Of a DNA stretch of 64,000 nt, positions 18,500-28,374 are shown one piece after another. The DNA is taken from the NCBI RefSeq assembly GCF_007859915.1, contig NZ_SJPM01000007.1, positions 1-64,000 on the forward strand, in the 5' to 3' direction. Under the pieces are notes generated by a model that did not search any database, was not told the origin of the DNA, and worked only from the letters and a program-made list of their open reading frames with translations. Numbering within the stretch: the stretch's first letter is position 1; the number at the start of each line of letters is the position of its first letter. Origin of the DNA: Neorhodopirellula pilleata (GTDB lineage Bacteria > Planctomycetota > Planctomycetia > Pirellulales > Pirellulaceae). The position numbers and the translations under genes are program-made.

Positions 18500-19809
18500 G
18501 CGTCGTGGTGGTTTTCGGCGAAGTGACTCTGAGCGTTTCGGACGAGCTGACGCCGAGCTTCGCGAGCGGCTTGACGCAGCAATGGCCTTTCCTGCTGGCG
18601 ATGTTTTTTCTGATCCTTGTCAGTGCATTGTTTAGCGGAAGCGAAGCGGCATTATTCTCGATGCGCGACCGCGACCGGAAACAGCTCAAGCGTTCCGGAG
18701 CAGCCGGCCGAATCATCATTCGCTTGCTCGGCCAACCCGATCGCCTCCTGGCTGCGATACTTTTTTGGAACTTGCTAATCAACATGACCTACTTCGCGAT
18801 CGTTGCGATCGTCGCGAAACAGGTGTCTCAACCGGGAATCTTCACGTTCGCTTCGTTGGTTACGATTATCTTCTTCAGCGAGATGTTGCCCAAGAGCGTC
18901 GCGGTGATGACCCCCTTGAAAACCGGGCTGGCCGTTGGCGTTCCGATCTCGATCGCGTTGGCCATCGTTAGCCCGGTATTGCCGATCGTTCGTTGGGCCA
19001 ACGAAGCGGCCGCCCGTCTGCTTTGGCCTTCGTTCGAGCCCGAACCGGAAATCAATTTGGCGGACATCGAACGGGCCATCGACCTCGGCACCGACGATGC
19101 GATGTTAATTCGCCGCGAGCGTGCGGCTCTGCAAGCGTTGGTCGCGATGGCCGAGACGCGTGCCGACGAGATGATGCGTCCACGGAGTCGTTTGTCCGTC
19201 GTCACGCCACCGCTCAGCGCCGCTTCGTTGACCTCCGGCTCACCACCGGGAGGTTATCTCTTGGTAGCCGACGGGAATGACGAAACCGGCGAGACACTCG
19301 TCGCATCGATCGCCGTGCGTTTGTTGCGTCCCCAGCAATTCGACGACCTCACCTCGGCGATGGAACCGGTGTTATACGTCCCCTGGTCAGCACGGGTCTC
19401 GAAAATTTACGACGATCTTGATCGCCAAGACCTGAACGTTGCCGTTGTCGTCAACGAGTTCGGTGAAGTCGTTGGTGCGCTCTCGATTGATGAAATTTTG
19501 CGAGGAGTGTTGGCTAACAAAGGACACCGCGATACGGCTGAAGAACAGATCAAACAGGTGGGCAGGGATCACTACCGGATGCCCGGCATGACGAGTCTGC
19601 GATCGCTCGCCAAGATGCTTACCATCGAATTGCCCGAAGAACGCGCCGCGACCGTGGCGGGATATTTGCAGCGACACAATGAACGTGTCCCGCGTGTTGG
19701 TGATGTCGCCCCGTTGGCGCCTTACGAATTGGTGGTTACGGACGAGAACGACGACGACATTTGGATCGAAGCGTGGCTCGGACCGGATTCGACGGGAGAG
19801 GCGTCATGA
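18496..19809 (+). CDS. CNNM/CorC-type transporter-associated protein (DUF21 plus CBS pair)
   Basis: 437 residues. A hydrophobic first helix leads to SALFSGSEAALFSMRDRDRK, the hallmark of DUF21/HlyC-CorC proteins involved in Mg2+/Co2+ efflux or membrane integrity. CBS-like repeats follow (EVVGALSIDEIL) and then a C-terminal CorC/HlyC domain (VAGYLQRHNERVPRVGD). The start is TTG at 18496, supported by GGAG eight bases upstream and overlap with the preceding stop; the first ATG (18601) would remove part of the first helix. Its stop overlaps the next start as ATGA. Confidence 0.85.
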   Translation: MSVVVVFGEVTLSVSDELTPSFASGLTQQWPFLLAMFFLILVSALFSGSEAALFSMRDRDRKQLKRSGAAGRIIIRLLGQPDRLLAAILFWNLLINMTYFAIVAIVAKQVSQPGIFTFASLVTIIFFSEMLPKSVAVMTPLKTGLAVGVPISIALAIVSPVLPIVRWANEAAARLLWPSFEPEPEINLADIERAIDLGTDDAMLIRRERAALQALVAMAETRADEMMRPRSRLSVVTPPLSAASLTSGSPPGGYLLVADGNDETGETLVASIAVRLLRPQQFDDLTSAMEPVLYVPWSARVSKIYDDLDRQDLNVAVVVNEFGEVVGALSIDEILRGVLANKGHRDTAEEQIKQVGRDHYRMPGMTSLRSLAKMLTIELPEERAATVAGYLQRHNERVPRVGDVAPLAPYELVVTDENDDDIWIEAWLGPDSTGEAS

Positions 19810-20744
19810 TTTTTGCGATCGTGTTATTCTCGATCGGATTGACGCTCAGTGCTTTCTTCAGCGGCAGCGAAACCGGTTTGTACCGGGTTTCCCGTACGCG
19901 GTTGGTGCTCGACGGATTGAGCGGATCGCTCGCCGGTCGTGGGTTGGTGTGGTTGCTCAACCATCCTGCTATCTTCGTCGCGACAACTTTGGTGGGCAAC
20001 AACTTAGCGAATTACCTGATCAGTTTCGCGACCGTAATGTTTGTCGTGAATGCTTTCGGCGGGGGCCCGAGTCTCGAGTTGGGTTTGACCGTGATGATGA
20101 CACCGGTCGTGTTCGTGTTTGGAGAATTGCTACCCAAACATCTGTTTTACCAAGCGCCCTATCGACTGCTCCGAGCGACACGTTGGTTGCTACTCGCCGC
20201 GACGGCGCTGTTTTCGCCTGTGTCGAGTCTATTGGCGTTGCTCGGCAATGCACTTCAAGCACTCACCGGGGAGACGCCGTTCAGGTTGCGGTTGACGATG
20301 GCCCGAGGGGATTTGGATCAAGTCTTGCGTGAAGGACACGCGGCGGGGATCCTTGCCGCCGGACAGCGCCGCTTGGCGCAAAATATCTTTGAGATCGGCA
20401 ACCAGCCGGCCGTCCAATTCGGTGTTCGCCCGGACCGTTTGGCGGTGGTCAATTCGCCGGTCGATTTGGCGACGGCAAGGTACCAAGCCCGACGCTGTAA
20501 TCATCCGATCATCTTGGTGCGACGTCGCGGCCGGATCGTCGGCTTTTACCGGTTTGCGGATTTGATCGGCAAAGAAAAAGTTCCTGAACCCTTGCCGGTC
20601 GTTCGCGGGACATTGCAAGATCGGCATCTCGGCGTGCTCTTGCGACTCTACGACGCCAACAGTGACGTGGCGGTGTTGTACGACACGACGGGAAACCTCG
20701 TCAGCGTTGTGACACGGCGGCAGTTGTTACAACCGTTGATGTAG
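19806..20744 (+). CDS. Second CNNM/CorC-type DUF21 protein
   Basis: 312 residues, with LSAFFSGSETGLYRVSRTRL matching the DUF21 start and a degenerate CBS pair (HPIILVRRRGRIVGFYRFADL). It lacks the C-terminal CorC/HlyC domain present in its neighbour. The ATG at 19806 overlaps the upstream stop. The tandem of a long and a short DUF21 protein, coupled to a permease, suggests a heteromeric membrane assembly; this is an inference. Confidence 0.85.
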   Translation: MIFAIVLFSIGLTLSAFFSGSETGLYRVSRTRLVLDGLSGSLAGRGLVWLLNHPAIFVATTLVGNNLANYLISFATVMFVVNAFGGGPSLELGLTVMMTPVVFVFGELLPKHLFYQAPYRLLRATRWLLLAATALFSPVSSLLALLGNALQALTGETPFRLRLTMARGDLDQVLREGHAAGILAAGQRRLAQNIFEIGNQPAVQFGVRPDRLAVVNSPVDLATARYQARRCNHPIILVRRRGRIVGFYRFADLIGKEKVPEPLPVVRGTLQDRHLGVLLRLYDANSDVAVLYDTTGNLVSVVTRRQLLQPLM

Positions 20745-20879
20745 TTCCCGAGATCGAACCGAATCAAGCCTAACCTTCTGCCGACAAGGCGATACACGGC
20801 GGATTGATCGACGTCGCAGTCCCTGCGGATTTTCGTATCCGGATTTGTTCTGTCGGCACGCAGGCGGTATAACCTCCAC

Positions 20880-21311
20880 ATGCTACCCCCCGAACTCTCT
20901 TCCGTTGATTCTATTGTCTTGCCCGGGACGCCGATTCTTTCGGTCGGTAGCCAATGGGTGATCGACGCGGGCGGTTGCGATCCAGAACGCTTGCGATCGA
21001 TCTCGCGAATTAAATCGATTTGTGACGACGTGATTGAAAGCTTGGGTTTGCAAGTCATCGGGCAACCCGCCACGCATCAATTTGATGCGCCCTATGGCGT
21101 CACCGTGCTGTACCTACTCAGCGAATCCCATTTGGCTTGTCACACTTATCCTGAGCATTCGCTGGCGACGTTCAATTTCGTGTGTTGTCGCGACGAGGCG
21201 GATTGGCCTTGGCGCGAACAGCTTTCGCAACGACTCGGCGCGACATTCGTTTCGATTCGTGTCTTGCGTCGTGGCGTTTGGACCGACGCGGCCACAGGAG
21301 GTGCTTTGTGA
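20880..21311 (+). CDS. speD: S-adenosylmethionine decarboxylase proenzyme
   Basis: 143 residues, class 1b size. The cleavage and catalytic motif is clear: LSESHLACHTYPEHSLATF (residues 80-98), with Ser83 as the predicted pyruvoyl-forming residue. It makes decarboxylated SAM, the aminopropyl donor for spermidine. It heads a five-gene cluster in which the next gene overlaps it as GTGA and a membrane aminopropyltransferase lies at the end, so the donor and its user are encoded together. Confidence 0.95.
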   Translation: MLPPELSSVDSIVLPGTPILSVGSQWVIDAGGCDPERLRSISRIKSICDDVIESLGLQVIGQPATHQFDAPYGVTVLYLLSESHLACHTYPEHSLATFNFVCCRDEADWPWREQLSQRLGATFVSIRVLRRGVWTDAATGGAL

Positions 21312-22915
21312 AAGGGGCTCGCTCGCTGAAAAAGCACGGCGGCCCGTGTCCCAATTGTGCTGCGCCGGTGGAGTTTCGTTTCGGCGGAACGTTGGTGACC
21401 ATTTGTGAGTTTTGCAACTCGGCCGTCGCCCGCGACGACCAAGACCTCAAGCTGATCGGCAAGGTCGCTCAACTGGTTCAAACGCAATCCCTCGTTCAAA
21501 TCGGTTCGACGGGATCGTTCCGTGGCAAGCCGTTCGAGGTGATCGGCCGCGTTCAATATCAACACGCCGCCGGTGGCGTTTGGGACGAATGGTACTTGCG
21601 TTTTCCCGGCGACAAGATGGCTTGGTTGGCCGAGGCCCAAGGTCAGATCCACTTGACCTTCCCACGGCAGATTCGCAAACGCACGCCCGTTCCAGATTTC
21701 GAAGATCTGAGCGTCGGCCAACGGATTCAATACGGCGAGAACGACTTAACGGTCGTGGAAAAAGGCGTTGCCAAGGCGGGGTCGGCCCAAGGCGAGATTC
21801 CATGGGCGTTCCAACCCAACGCCGATCACATTTACGCCGACCTGATCGGTCATGGCGGATGGTTCGCCACGTTCGAGTACGAGCCCTCAGGCAATGAGAT
21901 CGTCGCTCATCAGGCGTCGGTGGGTCGGATCGTCCAACCGGATGAACTGGGCATTGAATCGACCGGATGGGCCACGGCAGAACAATCCGATGTGGTGCAA
22001 GTTGCGATCTTGGCGTTGAATTGTCCCCACTGCGGCGGGCCGATCGACTTGCGTTTGCCCGACGAATCGCAGCGTGTCGGATGTCCGAACTGCGGCTCGT
22101 TGCTCGACGTCAACGACGGCAAGCTCAAAGTTCTGCTATCGAACGATCAACGTGACGTTCATCCGGTCATTCCGTTGGGTGCGGTCGGCAAACTGCGAGG
22201 CAAGGACTTCACCGTCATCGGATTCATGGAACGATACGCCCTCTACCAACGTGACGTTTTTCCGTGGACGGAATATCTGCTTTACAACCCGGACGACGGG
22301 TTCCGGTGGTTGGTTTGCAACGACAAGCATTGGTCGTTCGTGGAAAAGATTTCGCCACACGGATTGGAACCGAGCCTCGACCAAATCCGCTATGACGGAA
22401 AATCATTTCGCGTCTATGACCGCGGAACCGCTTACGTTCGATCAGTCCGCGGTGAGTTCTATTGGAAAGTCGTTCAGGGCGAGAAGGCCACGACGGCGGA
22501 TTTCATTTGTCCGCCGCAGATGATCTCGTTCGAACGCAGCGGCGTGGGAAAGACGAGTGAGATCAACGTGTCGTTGGGTACGTACATGACGGTCGACGAG
22601 ATTGAAAAGGCGTTCAATTTGTCCGATCTTCGTCGTCCGTGGGGCGTTGGCGTGATTCAACCGGCCATGAAGTTTCCCGTCGGCATCTTCTTGACTTGGG
22701 TTGTTTTCTTTGTGTTCATCGTATTCGTTCATGGCGTTGCCGGTTCGATGGTGGGGCCCGGGAAATGGCTGACCAAGGCTCCCGACGAAGGCATCTTGGT
22801 GTTGGCGGTTATCGGCATTTCGGTGGTGCCCGCATTGATGTTGCTATTGAAATACAACCACGAAGTCACTCGTTGGAAAGACAGTGACTACAGCCCGTAC
22901 GCATCGGAGAGTTAA
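21308..22915 (+). CDS. DUF4178 zinc-ribbon membrane protein
   Basis: 535 residues from the GTG at 21308, which overlaps the speD stop (GTGA). Two zinc-ribbon pairs are seen: CPNC with CEFC near the start, and CPHC with CPNC near residue 240. Two copies of the DUF4178 fold follow (GSFRGKPFEVIGRVQY with WDEWYLRFPG, and GKLRGKDFTVIGFMERY with PWTEYLLYNPD). Two transmembrane helices lie at the C-terminus. DUF4178 proteins recur beside speD, DUF350 and aminopropyltransferase genes; their biochemical role is not established. Confidence 0.85.
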   Translation: MKGARSLKKHGGPCPNCAAPVEFRFGGTLVTICEFCNSAVARDDQDLKLIGKVAQLVQTQSLVQIGSTGSFRGKPFEVIGRVQYQHAAGGVWDEWYLRFPGDKMAWLAEAQGQIHLTFPRQIRKRTPVPDFEDLSVGQRIQYGENDLTVVEKGVAKAGSAQGEIPWAFQPNADHIYADLIGHGGWFATFEYEPSGNEIVAHQASVGRIVQPDELGIESTGWATAEQSDVVQVAILALNCPHCGGPIDLRLPDESQRVGCPNCGSLLDVNDGKLKVLLSNDQRDVHPVIPLGAVGKLRGKDFTVIGFMERYALYQRDVFPWTEYLLYNPDDGFRWLVCNDKHWSFVEKISPHGLEPSLDQIRYDGKSFRVYDRGTAYVRSVRGEFYWKVVQGEKATTADFICPPQMISFERSGVGKTSEINVSLGTYMTVDEIEKAFNLSDLRRPWGVGVIQPAMKFPVGIFLTWVVFFVFIVFVHGVAGSMVGPGKWLTKAPDEGILVLAVIGISVVPALMLLLKYNHEVTRWKDSDYSPYASES

Positions 22916-22917
22916 CG

Positions 22918-23073
22918 ATGGCGTTGAAGTTTCATTTGATCGTTTGTGTGTTCGTTTGCGTGCTGTTTTTAATCGCCACCGCCGCCGGCTGGCATCTGCC
23001 TGAAAGCAGCGGTGGCGGTTACGGTGGCGGCATCGGCCGGGGCTATGGCGGTTCGTGGGGTGGCGGCAAGTGA
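22918..23073 (+). CDS. Small membrane protein with Gly-rich tail (51 residues)
   Basis: The ATG lies 2 bp after the DUF4178 stop. The product has one transmembrane helix (LIVCVFVCVLFLIATAAG) followed by a tail rich in Gly and aromatic residues (GGGYGGGIGRGYGGSWGGGK). It was found by reading the gap between its neighbours. The tight spacing, clean membrane helix and position inside the polyamine cluster support a real gene. Function unknown; it may be a small subunit of the membrane complex. Confidence 0.7.
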   Translation: MALKFHLIVCVFVCVLFLIATAAGWHLPESSGGGYGGGIGRGYGGSWGGGK

Positions 23074-23127
23074 GAAGGTCTTGTCGCGGATAAAACTATT
23101 TTCCAATTTCAATCAAAAAGGATCGGC

Positions 23128-23421
23128 ATGAAACTGCTGTCACAAATCCAAGATGCTGCGACCGAGACGGCGCAGCATGTCCTCGTGTCACCGGCTCGGG
23201 GCACGACGATCGATGTCTTGATCGAGCATTTGATCGCGGCGACGGTGTTTTCGGTCGTTGGAATCATCGTGTTCGTTTTCTGTCTGATCTTGGCCGAAAA
23301 GCTCACGCCGTTTTCGATCATTCATGAGATCGGCGAAGAACACAACATGGCCGTCTCGATCGTCGTCGCGGCGATCGTGCTGGGTGTGTCGATCATCATC
23401 GCCGCTGCGATCTTGGGTTAA
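23128..23421 (+). CDS. DUF350 (YjfL-type) membrane protein
   Basis: 97 residues, a single DUF350 unit: two hydrophobic helices (ATVFSVVGIIVFVFCLIL and SIVVAAIVLGVSIIIAAAI) joined by the conserved LTPFSIIHEIGEEHNMAV loop. DUF350 proteins accompany DUF4178, SpeD-like and aminopropyltransferase-like genes in many genomes. A Shine-Dalgarno-like AAAGGA lies about seven bases before the ATG. It is 8 bp from the next gene. Confidence 0.9.
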   Translation: MKLLSQIQDAATETAQHVLVSPARGTTIDVLIEHLIAATVFSVVGIIVFVFCLILAEKLTPFSIIHEIGEEHNMAVSIVVAAIVLGVSIIIAAAILG

Positions 23422-23429
23422 CCACGTTG

Positions 23430-25001
23430 ATGAACCGAGCACCGTTGTGGTTGCTGTACCTGAACGTCCTCGTCATCGCGACGTGCGGCTTGGTCTACGA
23501 ATTGGTCGCGGGTACCTTGGCGAGCTATCTGCTCGGCGACAGCGTCACGCAATTCTCACTCGTGATCGGAGTGTATCTATCGGCACTCGGTGCCGGAGCT
23601 TGGATCTCGCAGTACGTTCACACGCAATTGGCGAGGGTGTTCATCGAAGTCGAATTGGCATTGGCGTTGATCGGCGGGTTCTCGACGCCGCTGTTGTTCC
23701 TTGCCTTTCCGATGTTGGATTGGTTTCACGTGCTGCTCTTTGGCAGTGTGATCTTGATCGGCATCCTGGTCGGCTTGGAGCTTCCGTTGTTGATGCGGAT
23801 CTTGAGGGAACATCTTGAATTTAGCGAATTGATTTCGCGGGTCTTGGCGTTCGACTATTTAGGCGCGTTGTTCGCCTCATTGTTATTCCCGATTTTACTC
23901 GTGCCCCGTCTTGGTTTGACACGCACCGCCTTATTGTTCGGACTACTCAATGCGGGGGTTGGTCTATGGGGGACGTATCTGTTGCGACCGTTGTTGTCGT
24001 CCAAGGGCATCGACGGACTTCGGGGGCGGGCGTTTTTGGTGATCGGGATGTTGGTCATCGGAATGATCAAGGCCGATGCATTGACGACGCTTTCGGAAGA
24101 AAACACGCTCGGCGGTGAGATTGTTTACGCGGACAGTTCGCCTTACCAGCGGATCGTGGTGACGCAAAGCGATCGTGGCTTTCAGCTATACCTCAACGGC
24201 CATTTGCAATTCAACAGCGTCGATGAATACCGTTATCACGAAGCGCTCGTTCATCCGTTGATGAGTGTTTGCCAAAACGCGAGTCGAGTCTTGGTGCTCG
24301 GCGGCGGTGACGGATTGGCAGTGCGAGAGATCTTGCGATACCCGAGCGTCGAATCGATCACGTTAGTGGACCTGGATCCCGCCATGACTCGCTTGGCCAC
24401 ACGGTTCGAACCGTTGGCACGGTTAAACCAAAACGCGTTGTCGAGCGCGAAGGTGGAAGTTGTCAACCAAGACGCGTTCGTATGGGTCAATGAAGCCGAT
24501 GAACGACCGGCATACGACGCCGTCGTGATTGACTTTCCGGATCCGGGAAACTACTCCGTCGGCAAACTCTACACGACCTACTTTTACCAGCGATTAAGAA
24601 AACGTCTGACACCCGAAGCGGGGGTGGCGGTTCAGTGCACGTCGCCTTTGGTCGCGCCTCAATCCTATTGGTGCATCTTGCATACGTTGCGAGCGTCCGG
24701 TTATCAAGTCACCCCTTATCACGCGGCGGTGCCTACGTTTGGCGTATGGGGTTTTGCGTTGGCAAGGATCATTGATGAGGAAAGGATCGTCGATGAAACG
24801 CATTCGTCATCGGAGCGATGGAGTTTACCGCCGACGCTATCGGCCGACGTGGAAGGATTACGATTCTTAAACGAATCGACGATGCCGAGTTTGTTTGACC
24901 TACCGGCCGACCAACAACCGTTGGATGTGCCGCCCAACCGTTTGAATGACCAGAACCTGATTCGGCTTTACGATACCGAATGGGGCGGGCGGACTACTTA
25001 A
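23430..25001 (+). CDS. Membrane-bound polyamine aminopropyltransferase
   Basis: 523 residues. Seven or so N-terminal transmembrane helices (about 1-215) are fused to a spermidine synthase domain with GGGDGLAVREIL near residue 290, VDLDPAM, AVVIDFPDP and VGKLYTTYFY. It should transfer the aminopropyl group of decarboxylated SAM to an amine acceptor, here at the membrane. I take the ATG at 23430. It closes the speD cluster; with DUF4178, the 51-residue protein and DUF350 it suggests polyamine synthesis coupled to a membrane process. Confidence 0.9.
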   Translation: MNRAPLWLLYLNVLVIATCGLVYELVAGTLASYLLGDSVTQFSLVIGVYLSALGAGAWISQYVHTQLARVFIEVELALALIGGFSTPLLFLAFPMLDWFHVLLFGSVILIGILVGLELPLLMRILREHLEFSELISRVLAFDYLGALFASLLFPILLVPRLGLTRTALLFGLLNAGVGLWGTYLLRPLLSSKGIDGLRGRAFLVIGMLVIGMIKADALTTLSEENTLGGEIVYADSSPYQRIVVTQSDRGFQLYLNGHLQFNSVDEYRYHEALVHPLMSVCQNASRVLVLGGGDGLAVREILRYPSVESITLVDLDPAMTRLATRFEPLARLNQNALSSAKVEVVNQDAFVWVNEADERPAYDAVVIDFPDPGNYSVGKLYTTYFYQRLRKRLTPEAGVAVQCTSPLVAPQSYWCILHTLRASGYQVTPYHAAVPTFGVWGFALARIIDEERIVDETHSSSERWSLPPTLSADVEGLRFLNESTMPSLFDLPADQQPLDVPPNRLNDQNLIRLYDTEWGGRTT

Positions 25002-25215
25002 CCGGCAAGGTTTATCATGGGTCAAAAACGATTCGACAATTCTGAGGCAGTTCGATTCTCTGAGATGGTTCGGTTATGCCGACCAATAGCGAATAGCCGG
25101 CGCGGTCAACCGAGTGGAGGACCCGACGCCATGGCCGAAGAGGTCGAATCGTTGAATGCCGTGGTGTGGGATTGCGGCAATATTCATCGAAACGAAAGCT
25201 TCTCGCAGTTGATAG

Positions 25216-25263
25216 AAAAACGGCGGGGCGACGTTTGGGCACGTCGTACCCGCCGTTTTTTTT
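25216..25263. terminator. Rho-independent terminator
   Basis: AAAACGGCGGGG-CGACGT pairs with ACGTCG-TACCCGCCGTTTT around a short loop, followed by a run of eight T. The matching A-run on the left makes it potentially bidirectional. It lies 215 bp after the polyamine cluster and just before the DUF922-like start, so it argues against the in-frame codons upstream of 25287 being translated. Confidence 0.75.
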
Positions 25264-25286
25264 GGCATGCGAAATTTGCACGATGG

Positions 25287-26063
25287 ATGAGGGTTGGAAC
25301 CGTGTTGCTCGCCATCGTTTTCGGTTCGGACGTTTGGGCGGACAGTCCCGCGACGGTGGCTGCATCTAAAACCTTATCGCTGGCGGATTTGCCACCGATC
25401 CCGGACGATTTGAGCGACCTCATCGATCCGGATCGCTTCGAGTTTCTCATCGGTGGAACTCGTCCCTCCTTGAGCCATCCTGGCCGATCGACAGGCACGC
25501 CGGGACGACGATATGACGGTGAAACTCAATTTCGGTTGAACTACACGTTCAACAGCCGCTGCCAATGGAGCCTTGTTCGTGAGCCGGACAAGCCCGATAC
25601 CGTTCAACGATTGGCGATCGAGGTGCGTTTTCACCAGATTCGACTCACGGTCCGTCACCAGATTTGGTTGCGAGAGGCTCCCGAACGATCGACGTTCTGG
25701 AACAACCCACTGGTCCGCCATGAATTCGATCATGTGCGAATTTCCAGCGATCCTCGAATCGCGACGTCATTCAACGAAGCGGTTCGTCGGCAGGAACGGA
25801 TCGAACTGAACCAACGTGATAGCGAACCATTCATCGCGGTCGGATACCGAAAATTCAATGCGAATTTGCGTCGGGGAACCCTGCTTACGTATCTCTCGAG
25901 CGAGGACGCCAAACCATTCGTCAAGAACGCCGTGCAATCCGAATTCGACCGAATCGTCCAAATGCTTGAAATTCGCTATGCGGAATTGGACCGGCTTACC
26001 GACCACGGGCGGTTGCCGGTCCCCGAAACCGGCCCGGTCGTCGATTGGCTCACGCGTCCCTGA
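25287..26063 (+). CDS. Exported DUF922-like putative zinc peptidase
   Basis: 258 residues from the ATG at 25287, which begins a short signal peptide (MRVGTVLLAIVFGSDVWA). The central sequence RHEFDHVRISSDPRI carries an HExxH-type motif (HEFDH) with a downstream Asp, as in DUF922 predicted secreted zinc proteases; the overall length also fits. An open frame extends 90 codons upstream but crosses a strong terminator, so I reject that start. Proteolytic activity is inferred from the motif only. Confidence 0.65.
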   Translation: MRVGTVLLAIVFGSDVWADSPATVAASKTLSLADLPPIPDDLSDLIDPDRFEFLIGGTRPSLSHPGRSTGTPGRRYDGETQFRLNYTFNSRCQWSLVREPDKPDTVQRLAIEVRFHQIRLTVRHQIWLREAPERSTFWNNPLVRHEFDHVRISSDPRIATSFNEAVRRQERIELNQRDSEPFIAVGYRKFNANLRRGTLLTYLSSEDAKPFVKNAVQSEFDRIVQMLEIRYAELDRLTDHGRLPVPETGPVVDWLTRP

Positions 26064-26164
26064 ATGGATCAGCCTCAGTTGCATCCGATCGAAGCCTTGG
26101 GAACCAAGGCATCTCGTGGTAAGTTGTCCCCTGAACGATTCAATTTCTTCTTCAAAGTGACTCC

Positions 26165-28312
26165 ATGTCGATCGATACCTACGCGATTTGCCCTTGCGGT
26201 AGCGGAAAGAAAATCAAGTTTTGCAAGTGCAAGGATTCCGTCCACGAACTCGATCGAGTGCTGAAGATGGTCGAAGGCGGCCAACTCGTGCCGGCACTGG
26301 ACCGATTGTCAACGATTCTCAAAGATCATCCCGATGCGGCGTGGGCGTTGGCGATCCGCGGTCGTCTGCTCATGGATTTGCGTGAGTACCAATCGCTAAC
26401 CGAGAACGCCGAACGTTTCACGCGTTTGCAGCCCTCCAACCCGTTGGCCCTGACGCAGAGTGCGGCGGCCGCGATGTTCAACCGGGATCTCGGGAAGGCG
26501 ACTGAGTTGCTGCTCGAAGCATTGACCGAAAGCGGCCAAATGGTCGATTCGTTCGTGCTCGATGTCGCCTCAATGCTCTCGTATGGTTTGGCAGGCAATG
26601 GAATTCTGTTGACGGCGCGAATCTACGCCACACTAGCGTTTGTTTCCGACGGCTATGAAAACCAAAGCATGGCCGCGAATGTGTTGCAACAGATCAACCG
26701 TGATCCGAATGTCAACATGCTTGCCAAGATGATGCCGGACTTGATTCCACGGCCTGACGGCGTGGATTGGGCCGAACGTTACGACGAGGCGGCATTGCTG
26801 CTGGCGAATAACAAGATCGTCTTGGCGGAAAATAAGTTCGATTCTCTGCAACGATCCGCCCCGATGCAACCATCCGTGCTATCGGGCTTATTCACCTGTG
26901 CGATTTGGCGGGGCGATTTTGAACAACAGATTGAATTGCTCAAGAAGTTGTCGCAGTGCGAATCGCTTTCGCTGGACGATCGGGCTCGGTTCTTGGCGAT
27001 GTCGTTTGTCGTCGGGCCCGAGTCAGGTCCCGTCGCGATCAAAAAGCTGTTGTTAACCGGCGAGATCGGATCGATCGACGAAACGATGATTTCGCTCTCG
27101 GCGAACTCGCGTTTCACGGATCTGCCGTCGGATGTTCTGCACCAACTCAAAGGGGACCAAGAGGTCGGACCGCGGGCGGCCTACCAAATGCTTGACCGCG
27201 ATCCGCCCGAAAGCGAAGGCGTTCCGGCAAGTGACCTGATCCCCGAAACGATCGGCTTGGTGACCGTGTACGGTCGTGAAACGGATCGATCGGCGCGAGT
27301 GGAAGTTATCGGCGTCGATGCGTCGATGGAAACGAAGGTCCGGGAGCTACTTGCCGCCGCCGTACCGAACGTGGAATTCCAATCCGAAGTCGAGGGAACC
27401 GTGCCTCTGGCGACGATCGCCGCCCCACAGCCGGGTGGATTGAAGCTCAAGGACGCTCAGGAATTCGAAACCGTCCAAAAGTTGTTGTTCGACGATCGAG
27501 CGGTCGATAATCTCGCCAACGCCACCGTCGAGTTGCTCGACGGTGGTTCGCTCGCGAGCACCTCGGGTGATGAAACCAAGCAATTGCAACGCGCTGCGAT
27601 CGTTCGATATCTCGAAGGCGAGGACAATCTAATCGCACGCGATGAATCGATCATTCATCGACTCAGCGATATCGCCAACGTCCCCGCTCCTGAGGTCATC
27701 ACACCGACGGGAGACGATGTCGAAGAAATTCCAGCCTACAACCTGAACCGGGTCGATGCCACCGCGTTGGACATTGACAATCTCGTTTACCTGATCCAAC
27801 GGGCGCAACAAATCTCGGCGACCAAGGTCGGCCGCGCCGCCGCTCAACGATTGACATCCATGGATGTTTCATCGGACGGTGAAATGGCCGGCGTCAAGTT
27901 GCTCGGCTACACATTCATGATGCAACACGCCAGCAGCGTGGATGAAGTTCTTGAAAACCTTGATTCCGCCAAGGCGTACGCCGCCGCGAACAACATGTCG
28001 ACGGCCTCGCTGTTGTTGACCGAATTGCCGCTGCGATTGCGTCTGGGTCAACCGGAGAAGTTCCAAGAGTGCGTGCAGTCGATCATGAGCCAATACGGCA
28101 ATAATCCCGAGGTCATGGGGCAATTGCAACAAATCCTGGTTCGATTCGGTTTGATCCGCCCGGACGGTTCGCCCGTTCAACGGCCTCAAGCGGCCCCTGC
28201 GGCAGTGGGTTCTGACGCCGGCGGCGGACTATGGACGCCCGATGGTGGATCGAAACCGGCCGCTCAAGGAGCCGAAGGCGGTAGTAAACTCTGGGTTCCA
28301 GGAATGGACTGA
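26165..28312 (+). CDS. SEC-C motif protein with helical repeats
   Basis: 715 residues. The N-terminus is a SEC-C zinc-binding motif (CPCGSGKKIKFCKC, about residues 9-22), as at the end of SecA. A long Ala/Leu-rich helical region with TPR-like spacing follows (ALDRLSTILKDHPDAAWALA). The C-terminus is a Gly/Pro linker ending KLWVPGMD. It is likely a cytosolic protein-interaction scaffold; no enzyme motif is visible. It appears monocistronic. Confidence 0.75.
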   Translation: MSIDTYAICPCGSGKKIKFCKCKDSVHELDRVLKMVEGGQLVPALDRLSTILKDHPDAAWALAIRGRLLMDLREYQSLTENAERFTRLQPSNPLALTQSAAAAMFNRDLGKATELLLEALTESGQMVDSFVLDVASMLSYGLAGNGILLTARIYATLAFVSDGYENQSMAANVLQQINRDPNVNMLAKMMPDLIPRPDGVDWAERYDEAALLLANNKIVLAENKFDSLQRSAPMQPSVLSGLFTCAIWRGDFEQQIELLKKLSQCESLSLDDRARFLAMSFVVGPESGPVAIKKLLLTGEIGSIDETMISLSANSRFTDLPSDVLHQLKGDQEVGPRAAYQMLDRDPPESEGVPASDLIPETIGLVTVYGRETDRSARVEVIGVDASMETKVRELLAAAVPNVEFQSEVEGTVPLATIAAPQPGGLKLKDAQEFETVQKLLFDDRAVDNLANATVELLDGGSLASTSGDETKQLQRAAIVRYLEGEDNLIARDESIIHRLSDIANVPAPEVITPTGDDVEEIPAYNLNRVDATALDIDNLVYLIQRAQQISATKVGRAAAQRLTSMDVSSDGEMAGVKLLGYTFMMQHASSVDEVLENLDSAKAYAAANNMSTASLLLTELPLRLRLGQPEKFQECVQSIMSQYGNNPEVMGQLQQILVRFGLIRPDGSPVQRPQAAPAAVGSDAGGGLWTPDGGSKPAAQGAEGGSKLWVPGMD

Positions 28313-28374
28313 GGTCCCATGAGGCGAGCGGCAGATGAGAATCTGGTGTTTTGTTCCACCGTTTAGGTTGGCAT

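Noticed and set aside
25017..25286. N-terminal 90-codon extension of the DUF922-like protein
   Set aside because: It runs across a strong terminator hairpin with T-run, and a signal peptide starts at 25287.
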